DNA from: Perkinsus olseni
Lineage: Eukaryota > Perkinsozoa > Perkinsida > Perkinsidae
NCBI GenBank assembly: GCA_013115135.1
Contig: JABANP010000015.1
Location: forward strand, 62,001 to 126,000
Length of the DNA stretch: 64,000 nt
Reading direction: 5' to 3'
Every line of letters starts with the position of its first letter. Positions within the stretch are counted from its first letter, which is position 1. This document shows positions 1-10,700 of the stretch, one piece after another. A program made the translations under genes and the position numbers. The notes beneath the pieces are model-generated. The model was not told where the DNA came from and searched no databases. It saw nothing but the letters and a program-made list of their open reading frames with translations.

Positions 1-3000
1 CAGCCAGACCTCACAGACGCCAGAGACCACTGCGCATACGGTAGGTCGTGGGGGCGCTTATCGGTGCAACATACTCGCATCCCGCCACAGCTGTTCGAGC
101 AAAGGATGGCGGCCATTCGGTCTCTGGACTCCTTCCCTCCCCTCGAGAGCAACAACGGCGTCATCATGGTCAGCTTTGAGCTGCCAGTGAAAGTTGAAAA
201 AGTCCACGGTAAGTCTGCTCCTGCTGTTGGCGGTGGGCTGAGATATCTTCGATGATGTAGGTGAATGGCAAGCTAGGGTGTCAGAGTCTGGTAATGTGAT
301 GCCGTCAATGTACCAACTGCGACATCAATACCCAGTGAGGGTCATGTTTGTTGGGTGGCCAGGAGTTCATGTTACCGACTACGGAGACCAGCGAGAGGTG
401 AGGTCCTCCGTGCTGCTATTTTGCGGTTTTTCCATCAGAAGAGCTGGTCTGATCAGATCCGCGACTTGCTCTTGGATTATGACTGCATACCTGTTTTTCT
501 TGCCGAGGATCTCTACAATAACTTCGTCAGCTTCTGTGACAGGTGAGGATCCCTCCTCCATCAGCTCCCGATCGATCCTATTCGCCTGGCAGGTTCCTGT
601 GGCCAATATTTCACAGCGTCGTCATGTCTTTCGTGTACGATGACAATCCGCGCCCCTTTGACCTGCAGCAGTGGGCCGCATATCAGACTGTTAACCAGAA
701 GTTCTCGGAGGTCGTGTGGGCATCCTGTCGCGAGGATCAGGATATGGTCTGGATTCATGATATATATCTACTTCTCATGCCGATGTACTAGTACCACATT
801 CGCCCACATCCTCTTTCAGTTGATGGGTGCTCAGGCTCGTTGGAAGGAAGCTCCGGACTGCTAATGTTGGCTTATTCCTCCATACGCCCTTCCCGAGCTC
901 GGACCTCTATAAGTGTCTGCCTGTGAGGGAAGAGCTTCTCAAAGGGATGCTCTGTGCGGATCTAGTAGGATTCCAGTTCTTTGAATATGAGAGGTAGGAA
1001 GGGTCACGGAGGTGCCCCCTTCGGAAGAGGAACGCTTTTTGTGGTAGGCACTTCCTTACGTGCTGCAAGAGGATACTAGGACTTGACTATCACTTTAAGA
1101 AGGGAGGATTTGTCTCAGTCGAGTAGGTCCCAGCACGGCATATGGGGTGTCATTGCCTTGTCCATCCAGCTACTTGGGAAGGGAGGTTGCTTTACGAGTT
1201 GGCCATGCCTGTATGCACTATGACTACAGTATGCAGAAGATGCAGGAGCCCGCGGTATGATGGTGGCAGGGGGCCAGTGTAGATCATAACTGTGAAGCTT
1301 TAGGTGGTGGAACGAGCTCAGGCCCTGCGAGACCACTACGGCGACAACGTCATCGTCTATGCATCTGTCGATCGGTGAGTGTTGTATGGACCGCTTCGCT
1401 CCGCTCTCTTTTTATCTCGGCCTCTGGGGTAGGTGTGATCGCCTGTCTGGCATCGGTTTGAAGTTCCGAGCATGGCGACTGTTCCTCGAACAGCATCCTA
1501 ACGTTGTGGGACGGGCCGTACTCCGCCAACATGCGTATGTGCCCAAGACTCACTCGGTCACACTCGCCTATAAACTGTAAGTGGTGGTTGCCAAGGAGGA
1601 GCTCTCTCGGAACTCTGGTCCTCAGGGCAAGCGAACTGACGCAGATCGCTGAAGCAATTAATGAACAGTTTGGATGCGAAGGTAGCTTCCGTCATTGTGA
1701 GACTTCCCGTAGTGCCACTACTTGCTGCTCTGTCATCAGTTATCCACTTTGAGTCTGGCCCTCTGAGCGCGGTTGATCGGATGGCATTATTGCGCGTTGC
1801 GGACGTCCTGCTGGACACCAGTGTGAAGTCTGGCCTTAACTTGGGTACGATCACCGCCCTTTGATGGCTGCCATGGAGTAGTGTGTTTCAGTCCCCTTCG
1901 AGTACTATGTAGCCCGAGCTGCCTTGCCACCGACTAGCCCCACTAATCTCAGAGGGGCGGTCATTTGCAGTGAATTCTCGGGCTGTTCTAGAGTACTCAT
2001 CGGCAGTCTCAGCGTCAACCCATGGAATACTGATAAGCTCGTCGTAGCTATTCAAGACGCCAAACACATGCTGGTAAGCAGCCTGCCACCGACTGTCGAC
2101 GCCTCTACCTGTGGTGGGCTAATCTTTAGGGCACCCCTGAGCTGGCCGAGCGCCTGTATCGTGATACTGCATATGTATCGAGCCATTCCCTGCTGTCCTG
2201 GGCTGAAGATTTCCTATGTGATCTTCGCCGCGCTCGGAAGAAGGCTGAGATGATGTACATCACTTATGGATTTGGCGCCAACTTTAGGTGAGACCTTCAC
2301 TGGCCGTGGTGCGCTGAGGGAGTTGCCTGTAGGTTGATGGGGCTGTCGGAGGACTTCCAGAGACTGGACCATGATGAGATCCTTGCTGCTTACAAGAGGG
2401 CTAAGTTCAGAGTCCTATTCCTGGATAATGAAGGTAAGCGTATCTTAGGTTGACCCTTGCACTTCACAAAATGTCTGTCAGGTACATTATGTTCGACATC
2501 GTACATTTCCCGAAATGCCTACGGCTCCCCTCGGGCCTCCTCTCCGGAGTTCCCGAGCTCGTCCAGCGAAGGGGAGCTCAGCAACTTGCACATGCATGGT
2601 AGCCCACCTAGTGAGAAGGTCCTGCAGATGCTCAGGTCAGCGTGTCTAGCGTACACCTCGCCTTATGTCGCTCTATCAGGGTTATCTGCCGAGATCCTCG
2701 TAACGTTGTGGTCGTGCTGAGTGGTCGCAGTCCGGACCATCTTGAAAAGTGGTTCAGCAGTGTTGACCATATCGGTAGGGCGGAGCTACTGAGTCGCTAA
2801 ACTCGCACATGCCCGGGTGTTGTAGGTCTGGCAGCTGAGCATGGCTACTACTATCAAGTCCCGGCTCTTAACGGCCCTGATAATCAGCAGGGTGCCTCTC
2901 CCTCACGTCGCCATTGGGAGTGCTTGCTCAGTAGGACGGCTGGGTCTGGTTGGATCTCCGCTCTCGACTGTCCTCCCTTCAGGCGACAGCTACGCCTCTG

Positions 3001-4449
3001 AGAGGGACGATACGTCGTGGAAGGCTATCGCCATGGAGCTGATGAAACAGTAGAAATGCCTTTGCTGTTGAACAGGTCGGTGAAGTGGTTGTAGGTACGT
3101 TGCTCGAACGCAGGGTTCATATATCGAGTACAAGGGATCGGCCCTGGTGTGGCAGTATGGGGACGCGGATCCTGACTTCGGACAGTGGCAGGCAAAGGAG
3201 CTGGCCAACAGCTTGGAGGAGCTCCTCGACACGTAAGGCGATATGCCTCGCCGAGCATTGTGGTTCGATTAGCGATTGCCTCAGGTATAATGTAGAAGTA
3301 GTATGCGGTAAGGGCTACGTAGAGATCAAGCTTAAGGGGGTGAATAAGGGCGTAGCGGCACAGACCATCCTCCAGAAGCTTTCTAATATACGCGGTCAAC
3401 CCGACTTTGTAAGTACTCTGGAGATGGACTTCTCCTCGACTCTCTTGAATAGGTATTGGCCATGGGTGATGATCAATCTGATGAGCTCATGTTCGAGAAG
3501 TTGAAGAGCTTGTATGAGCCCAAGCCTTCTCCCCTGTGGCTACAGCTCACAGTGAGAGTAAGCCGAGCTTTGGTGGACGCCTGCCCTCGAGCGTTGGGTG
3601 ATTCTGACCTGTGCAGGCCCGAGGCACCATCCACCTTCTCCGACCGATTCTGCTGGTCATAGCAGCTCTGTGGAACGACCTCAGCGGACGCTTGGCCTCA
3701 ACTCGGGCAGCATCCATCGTGATCTCAACCAATTGGGGACGGGCTTACGGAGGTATCATCCTGTGCTTGGCTGCATTGTTGTGTATTAGACAGCGGTGAT
3801 CAGGCCCCCGTTCAGTACGACATCGTCATCACATACTGGCCAAGCTCCACCGTGGAAGGAGGAAGGCGGTAACCTTGGCCTACTGGCTTCTCATGGAACT
3901 AGTACTCGACGCCCACAAGCAGAGACACCTACTCAGCACGGCAAGAGCGGTACTGAGGTGTTCACTGTATCCGTTGGGAAAAAGCCTAGTCATGCCAAGT
4001 GAGCAAGATTTACCACTGTCCCCATAATCATTCACTTTCCTGCCAGATGGTTTGTAGCGGACCCTCACGAGGTGTCTGATGTTTTGGCCTCCCTTGCTGC
4101 AGCATCATCAGCAGCAGCCTGCGCAGGGTAGCGTCTTCTGCTTCTTCCCGTATGCAGCCACCATCGGCCCCGTGTCAGGTACGAGGTTCTCAGCTCTAAT
4201 ACATGCCCAGCCTGGGGTCGCCAGTACAATACATGCCGCGTTAGTCGGCCTGGTGCTGCTGGCGGTGCTGGTGGTGGGAGTGCTCTAGCGGGCGGCTCCT
4301 ACGCCCAAGAGTACGACGAGAACCCGGACAGCTACATGTTCTCGTATGACGAGAATCTCGAGGAGCAGGAGCTCATGATGAGCCGCGATTTTGGAGATGA
4401 GAGCGGCGAAGATGATGAGATGGCTGAGCTCCGGCAATATTTATATTAG
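1..4449 (+). CDS. Trehalose-6-phosphate synthase/phosphatase fusion (5' partial)
   Basis: A multi-exon gene already under way at base 1. The N-terminal part is a glycosyltransferase family 20 (trehalose-6-P synthase) domain. Visible pieces are VGWPGVHV near 350, the WAAYQTVN stretch near 680, VWIHD and LLLMP near 750-785, LKFRAW near 1460, SEFSGCSRVLIGSLSVNPWN near 1970-2030, and LLSWAEDF near 2190. The C-terminal part is a HAD-type trehalose-phosphatase domain: FLDNEGT spliced across 2420-2490, VVVLSGRSPDHLEKWF near 2705-2755, AAEHGYYYQVP near 2830, KGVNKG near 3335, MGDDQSDE near 3460 and VGKKPSHAKWF near 3975. It would make trehalose via trehalose-6-phosphate in the cytosol. Small introns interrupt it throughout. 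An acidic tail ends at the TAG at 4447-4449. About 400 nt between 3540 and 3960 has no counterpart I recognise in the family. The phosphatase motif is altered (see findings). Confidence 0.85.
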
Positions 4450-4834
4450 TCTGTTGCTGCTGCTGGACAGCCCCGCGCGCCCCCCTCCCTCCCCTCCCGT
4501 AGTGTAAGGAGGCCTTTGTAGTCCGTCAGAGTACTGTCATTGATAGGTTTACGCGTGGCCTGGTGATTTTTCTAAACTGCTTTTGTTATACTATTGTCAT
4601 GATTACCCAACTACCATATGTACCACACCTTCTTCTCTTCGTCGCACCATCACCCACTATCGGAGCTAAGGAGTGTTTCCCTCTCCTTCTGCACCGCTGT
4701 CCGATAGTCTCATCCCTGCTTGCGACGACATATTTGAGACCATTCTTTCATCATCATAGGGCTGTGTTGAGGCGGGTCTGAGAGTAGTGTTTTCGGCAGC
4801 GTGTCATCATTGGTTGTTGTTGTGATCGATCCTC
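4450..4834. other. Intergenic spacer, TPS/TPP to SmD1
   Basis: 385 nt between the trehalose gene stop and the SmD1 start, containing a T-rich stretch near 4560-4640. I see no open frame with protein-like character and no RNA gene. It presumably holds the 3' end signals of one gene and the promoter of the next. Confidence 0.5.
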
Positions 4835-5405
4835 ATGAAGCTCGTACGGTTCCTACAGAAGCTCAACTCGGAAACAGTGACTGTGGAGTTGAAGAATGGC
4901 ACTGTTGTTCATGGGACCGTCACAGGTGAGTTGGGGGAGGCTACTATTGCTGGTCAGCGAAGGTTGCTGCTGCTGGCTTGTAGGTGTTGATGTATCGATG
5001 AACACGCATATGAAGAACGTGAAGGTTACGGTACGCGGGCGCAACCCAGTGGGTATGGACCATTTAACCATTCGCGGTAGTAGGGGGAGGTGTGGTATGG
5101 GCCTCTTTTGCCATTTTTGGTTCCTTCAGGCAGCACCATCCGTTACTTCATCCTTCCTGACCACATTCCTCTGGATACTTTACTGGTAGTCGGCCGGGCT
5201 CAGGGTTCTCTGAGTCGATGCATGTGGTTGTAGATCGATGATGGCCCGAAGAACAAGGCTGCCCGTGAGAGAGGCTTCGGTAAAGGAAAGGGGAAGGGCA
5301 AGGGCAAGGGTAATAGAAATATCGCGGCTGCCCACTTTCTCGGGTTTTCTCGAGCTTTCACTTGGTATCCGTTCAGGTAAGGGTAAGGGTAAAGGTGGCC
5401 GATAA
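4835..5405 (+). CDS. Small nuclear ribonucleoprotein SmD1
   Basis: Core Sm-ring protein of spliceosomal snRNPs. It starts at the ATG at 4835 ([20 protein letters not shown]), which is the SmD1 start, with the Sm1 motif in exon 1. The Sm2 half follows in exon 2 ([17 protein letters not shown]) and exon 3 ([18 protein letters not shown]). Exon 4 reads [14 protein letters not shown] and opens a Gly-Lys repeat tail. An intron from about 5309 to 5375 splits that tail, and the repeat continues to GGR and a TAA at 5403-5405. Assembled length is about 105-110 residues, normal for SmD1. The tail is pure GK repeat rather than the RG repeat of animals. It is encoded by GGTAAG-like units that look like 5' splice sites (see findings). 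Four introns of about 50-65 nt all have GT..AG borders. Confidence 0.92.
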
Positions 5406-5646
5406 GAATTGAGTCTGAGGCGGCGGACTGGAAGGAGATTAACGTTAAGCCCTGACTTCATCATCTCGCATGTGGGAGTATCATCATCAACTACTGCTAC
5501 TGTCACTCAGCGGAGAGTTCCAGTCCGTTACCTCGTAGTACCCTACAACGGCAAAAACGACGAAGTCTCGGTAGCTGTTATGTGTGATTGGAGTTGAAGT
5601 CGTGAATCAAAGGGGTGGGTCCGGTAGTAGTTGTTATGCTTGCCCA

Positions 5647-6192
5647 ATGGCTGAGGTTCCTCCTCTTCCCCTTCGGCCAAGCATGTGCCACACCGTAGAG
5701 GGGTGGCGGAAGCTAGATGAAGACCGGATGATGGGTGCGATGGTCGGGACGATCCCAAGCGATGCTCAACAGAACAGCAAATTGGGCCTACCGATGCTGT
5801 ACTTGGATACCACCAAGGCCGCTACAGGGCCCCTCCATAGACGAGACGTGGTGGCCCGGCATTTAGCAGGTCGAGGCCTGTGGGTAGGGGTGCAGCCTAA
5901 TTACGGCTGTGATCTGGTCGTCTATCTGAAGGACCCTAGGAAGTGCCACAGTGACTGGCTGGTGCATGTGGTGGAGGCTGGTAAGGGGCCGACACCTCGA
6001 GAGTTGGTACTGTGGCGTCGAGTGGCGGAAGGTGTGAGGAAGGCGTGTGTAGTGGCGGTAGTAGAGAAGGACGAGGTTAAGGGCTATTGGACGATAGTTA
6101 GGGGGGACCCACGGGAGAGGCAAGAAGACGCGGAGGAGGACGAAGATGATGTAACTGCTGCTGCTACTTCAGATGGTGGACTGCAACTATGA
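5647..6192 (+). CDS. tRNA-splicing endonuclease catalytic subunit Sen34
   Basis: A single-exon frame of 181 codons from the ATG at 5647. The upstream part of the open frame looks untranslated and this methionine heads the protein-like sequence. The C-terminal half is a tRNA-intron endonuclease domain: RRDVVARHLAGRGLWVGVQP, then YGCDLVVYLKDPRKCHSDW, then VRKACVVAVV. The expected triad is Tyr93, His101 and Lys132. The Y-to-H (8) and H-to-K (31) spacings equal those I recall for human SEN34 (Y247, H255, K286). With Sen2, Sen15 and Sen54 it would cut introns from pre-tRNAs in the nucleus. The protein is shorter than animal Sen34 and ends in an acidic tail (EDAEEDEDD). The last ~80 coding bases lie inside the first unit of the 840-bp tandem duplication, so a copy of the tail recurs at 6947-7030. 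Confidence 0.8.
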   Translation: MAEVPPLPLRPSMCHTVEGWRKLDEDRMMGAMVGTIPSDAQQNSKLGLPMLYLDTTKAATGPLHRRDVVARHLAGRGLWVGVQPNYGCDLVVYLKDPRKCHSDWLVHVVEAGKGPTPRELVLWRRVAEGVRKACVVAVVEKDEVKGYWTIVRGDPRERQEDAEEDEDDVTAAATSDGGLQL

Positions 6193-6946
6193 CACCGGAA
6201 GGCTCGCTCGGAGTGTTCATTTGTTTCTACCTTGAGTTGATGGTGTTGTCTTTAGTTAATCAGATTGATGGGTCTGTAATCGTGAGAAGGGATGCTTTCT
6301 CTGTCCTCTCTTTCTGCCTCTCTGTCTGTCCAGTGGTGGGTCATTACAAATGGCCACTTCGTTCTCATCTCCGCGGCCCGTCACTCCTGATTCTTCTGGG
6401 GGTATGGGATTGGCAGTGGATGATGATCATAGCGAATCATCGTGGTCCTCCTCGGCCCAGCCACCCAACCCTTCCCCTAGGAAAATATTCTGGAGTGATA
6501 CGGGCCTTTCCGGCGGGTTCTCATCGATACTGGACACTGTGGCGCCGTGCTAGGAATTGAGGCTGACCGTGGTACCATAATGCATTTTCGCTTACAAGGT
6601 ACAATTCTGCATCGGCCGGGTGGAGATGCTGAGTGCCAGCCGGGTTCGTTCCTCTCATCGAAGGCCTCAGCAATGGACTGGGCCGACTGGCTGGGGGAGG
6701 TCACCAAAGAGCCATCAGGTGAGAGGGCGTGTTAGCCGCACCACTCTCGAGATCCTCTGACTTCTCTTTGCCACGTCCTCGATCGTGATTGTGGGCGTGT
6801 CACCTCAGATCATCCTGAGGAGGAGGAGAGCGTAGTGGCCCTGCATGTGCCCAGGGTACATCGTATACTATACATACCGCTGGGCGTGGCTGCTGGTGGT
6901 CTATTTTTGGGCTCCTTGCCAACCTCAATGCTTGGTGGCAGTGGTG
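6109..6946 (+). repeat. Tandem duplication, unit 1 (~838 bp)
   Basis: Starts at CCACGGGAGAGG (6109) within the Sen34 coding end and runs to the same sequence at 6947, where unit 2 begins. The two units are nearly identical apart from scattered substitutions and a few small indels. Unit 1 holds the 3' end of the Sen34 gene plus a copy of the first exons of the transhydrogenase gene. Confidence 0.93.
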
Positions 6947-7005
6947 CCACGGGAGAGGCAAGAAGACGCGGAGGAGGACGAAGATGATGTAACTGCTGCT
7001 GCTAC
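6350..7005 (+). pseudogene. Duplicated, truncated 5' part of the NAD(P) transhydrogenase gene
   Basis: ATG at 6350 opens [18 protein letters not shown], nearly the same as the start at 7188. The copy continues through an exon with [13 protein letters not shown] (near 6680-6715). It then has an exon with [10 protein letters not shown] and a hydrophobic segment ([20 protein letters not shown], near 6885-6940). At that point the complete copy continues into its next intron, but this one runs into the start of unit 2. The frame then reads an unrelated Arg/Gly-rich end. It therefore encodes only the N-terminal region and the first membrane segment. It may be a relic, or it may serve as an alternative 5' end that splices on to the full gene. 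Confidence 0.6.
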
Positions 7006-7787
7006 TTCAGATGGTGGACTGCAACTATGACACCGGAAGGCTCGCTCGGAGTGTTCATTTGTTTCTACCTTGAGTTGATGGTGTTGTCTTTAGTTAATCA
7101 GATTGATGGGTCTGTAATGGTGGGAAGGGATGCTTTCTCTGTCCTCTCGTCCTGCCTCTCTGTCTGTCCTGTGGTGGGTCATTACAAATGGCCACTTCGT
7201 TCTCATCTCCGCGGCCCGTCACTCCTGATTCTTCTGGGGGTATGGGATTGGCAGTGGATGATGATCATAGCGATTCATCATGGTCCTCCTCGGCCCAGCC
7301 ACCCAACCCTTCCCCTAGGAAAATATTCTGGAGTGATACGAGTCTTCCGCGCGGGTTCTCATCGATGAGTTCACTGTGGCGCCGTGCTAGAAATTGAGGC
7401 TGACCGTGGTACCATAATGCATTTTTGCTTACAAGGTACAATTCTGCATCGGCCGGGTGGAGATGCTGAGTGCCAGCCGGGTTCGTTCCTCTCATCGAAG
7501 GCCTCAGCAATGGACTGGGCCGACTGGCTGGGGGAGGTCACCAAAGAGCCATCAGGTGAGAGGGCGTGTTAGCCGCACCACTCTCGAGATCCTCTGACTT
7601 CTCTTTGCCACGTCCTCGATCGTGATTGTTGGCGTGTCACCTCAGATCATCCTGAGGAGGAGGAGGAGGAGAGCGTAGTGGCCCTGCATGTGCCCAGAGT
7701 ACATCGTATACTATACATACCGCTGGGCGTGGCTGCTGGTGGTCTATTTTTGGGCTCCTTGCCAACCTCAATGCTTGGTGGCAGTGT
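6947..7787 (+). repeat. Tandem duplication, unit 2 (~841 bp)
   Basis: Direct repeat of 6109-6946. It starts with a copy of the Sen34 coding tail (to about 7030), which has no start of its own here. It ends at GGTGGCAGTG near 7785, after which the sequence continues as the intact transhydrogenase gene. Compared with unit 1 it has six extra bases of GGA repeat near 7655-7670 and a divergent patch near 7340-7370. Confidence 0.93.
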
Positions 7788-10700
7788 TGCTGGGTAATGA
7801 GCGCCCAACGCCCCCGCCCTTCCCGTACTGCCCGCGTCAGGTCGGTCGGCTCAACGGGTTTGGGCGCCCTCGTGACCTCCTTTGCTAAGGCCTCGGGAGC
7901 AGCCATCGCGGCTGCCAGCAGCAATGCTCTCTCCGTCACTCTTCCTATGGCATCGACTGTAGTGAAGTCAATGATCTTCGGCAGAGGTTCTGACGGCCGC
8001 CTTATTTCTGTTCAGATTTTATTCATGTTCTCTCTGCGGGGCCTCAACTCCCATGAGACGTCTAAACGAGGCAACTGGCTTGGCGTCGTGGGTGCGGCCT
8101 CGGCAGTAGTCACCGTCGTCGCAACCACTTGGATTCCGCAATACTCCTCCTGTAATAGCGACGTTCGGCTCCCAGCGACACCGGGAGTATCTTTGCTGTT
8201 CTCTGTCGTTCAGCGGTGCTCTTGCGATCGATGGGCCTGTTCATGCCAACAGCCGCTACAGCCTGCCTCGTTGGCCTTGGTGTTGCATCGTGCGTTCAGA
8301 TGGAGGAGATGCCGCAGCTGGTCGCGGGCTTCCATAGGTCGGTTTGAGATGGGTCCACTACCGTTTAGCTCTCCTCTCAGCTTTACCGGCCTAGCGGCGG
8401 TTCTCATCGGTTTGTCGGCTCATCTAAACCCATCAGTAACAGCAGCAGGGGGAGCTCTCGCCCAGGCGTTGGAGACATTCGTCGGCGTTAGTGTCGGTAG
8501 GTCTCCATGTTGTAGCATATCCCCTTCGAGCTAACCGTATTAGGTGCGGCGACCTTCAGTGGTTCGGTTGTGGCGGCGTTGAAGCTGCATGGAACCATCC
8601 CAGGACGACCCCTTGGGATGAAGCTGCGGTAGGAAAATATATATTCGAGCGATACCTAGTGAAACGTCTGTAGAACTGTCGACCGCTTGAATTTCGCGTG
8701 GCATTGAATGGTTCCGCATACGTTAGGACGAGAGCGGCCATCGGAGCACTACGTGGTCATTTCAGGGGGCCGGTCAATGGTCTCTGTCTGGCTAAGCTGG
8801 CTCTGCTCACCACCGTATATTGTGGGGTCAACACTCCTTGGGTGAGGACAGGAGCACTACTCGCTAACATGACGGCCAGCGCCACGATAGGTAGGTCGAA
8901 GGGACGTGTAGAATATCCCGGGACTATTCTCCCGGCTTGACATCCGAGAGTCAGCAAATGTTCCACGTGCTCTCGTATATATGCGAGTTCCATTTTGATG
9001 CATGCGCTGTATGTTCCCTCACCACGTTCCTTGCGCCTGTTTCTCATTGTGAAGGGCCATCGTTGGCCCTGGGGGCTGGCTCCAGAGTGCACATGCCATC
9101 GGGAAGTCTGAGAAGTCCTATTCAAAGGTCGTTTAGCTCAGTCGGTTAGAGCATCGTGCTAATAACGCGAGGGTCGCAGGTTCGAGCCCTGCATCGACCA
9201 CTAGTTTCAGATCCGTGGGACACCTTTTGTGTAGTTTCCACGCTCTTGGAGAGACGTTGTGGTACGACGCATCGACTGTCTATGATGTCTCTGGCCGTAG
9301 CCCGAGAATTATTTCTCCTGATCGCGCTCCTGCACTCCGAGAGAGACTTGAAACACTATGATTCAGTGGCATCCCAGATGATAGTCGGCGACTGTCTGGT
9401 TTGAGATTTTCTGCTTGAAGACAACTCGTCGGCCGCTTGCACAGTTTCGCGACGAATGGGCGAGCGAGAATTATCTGCTGAAAATGTTATAAATATGGAG
9501 AACCCGGGCATCGATCCCGGTGCCTCTCGCTTGCTAAGCGAGCGCTCTACCATTTGAGCTAGTCCCCCACGATAGTATTTGTTCGTCCCACGGGCTTTCG
9601 CGTCTTTTTCGCCTTCTCTCTGGAATATACCCTCTACTGCTGACAAACTCATCGCAGTATCCACTTGGGCGCTCCTGAGAGCTTCCGTACTCTGGGAGGC
9701 CAACCGAATAGCGAAGCGAGCACGTTCGACCTCTCTAGTTCTGTGCACGGCCAGTGGTCATCCTGGCTCTTCCGAGCCTCCTATAGCTGTCATAGTGTAG
9801 AATGATGGTCGCGCTCCCTGGACTCCGAGATTACCATCGTTGGGGCGATTCCGTGCGGATACTCTTGGAAGTATCGAATGCGGTCTGAGTCCTAGGTGCA
9901 CTCCTTCCTTCCATCATGGAAATCCCCGACCATGTAGCGTAGGTCCCTGTCGTGTCTGTTTACGGTAAAGGGCTGGATGGCTCCGCTTGCTCGAAGTAGT
10001 CCTATATATCAGATCGTGGCAAAGAACGACTCATAAGGTTTTGGATGTTCCGCTACTGTTAATATTACTCGCTTGAGGAGCACGGGGTGGCGGTGCCCTC
10101 TCGCGCATCGATAGCTGCTCTCACGGAAGATCTCGCGGAGTATCAAGGTCGTTTGAAAATCAGGTCGGGCGACCGCTAGGCTGTATATGTATGTGCGCTA
10201 GTGCTCTTGCTGCTGATGTATTCAGCTACTCCTTGCATCGACCTAGGAGCCACGATAGTCACAAAAAGCAATGCCGTTGCTACACTATCAAGGCCGAGCT
10301 CCGCCTGGGCCAACCTACGAACTCAATCGTTCAATGGAGATCCCTGTGTATTGTACTCAACGGTCGTTTAGCTCAGTCGGTTAGAGCATCGTGCTAATAA
10401 CGCGAGGGTCGCAGGTTCGAGCCCTGCATCGACCATGTGTTTTCATTTTTGGGGGACATTTTGTGTAATTTTTGGGGTTGTGGGCGTTATTGGACGTTAA
10501 GGCGCGCACATGCGCACTTCCCTTCACCGCAAGGAAATACGCTACAGTCTCCCAAATCACAGGTCGTGGCTCCGAATCACGACTCCTCGTATTGGATTCA
10601 CGCGGAGTCTGCTGGGGCGTGTAGTAGTTTCCGTAATGCCGCTTCCTTGATTGCCGGTTCGTGATGATTTATAGAAAAGGGCGCGTTGTCGAACTCCCCT

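Noticed and set aside
7797..8534. A 245-codon plus-strand open frame starting in the transhydrogenase region
   Set aside because: It reads through several exons and introns. Only parts ([32 protein letters not shown]) are the true frame, and the rest contains intron sequence.
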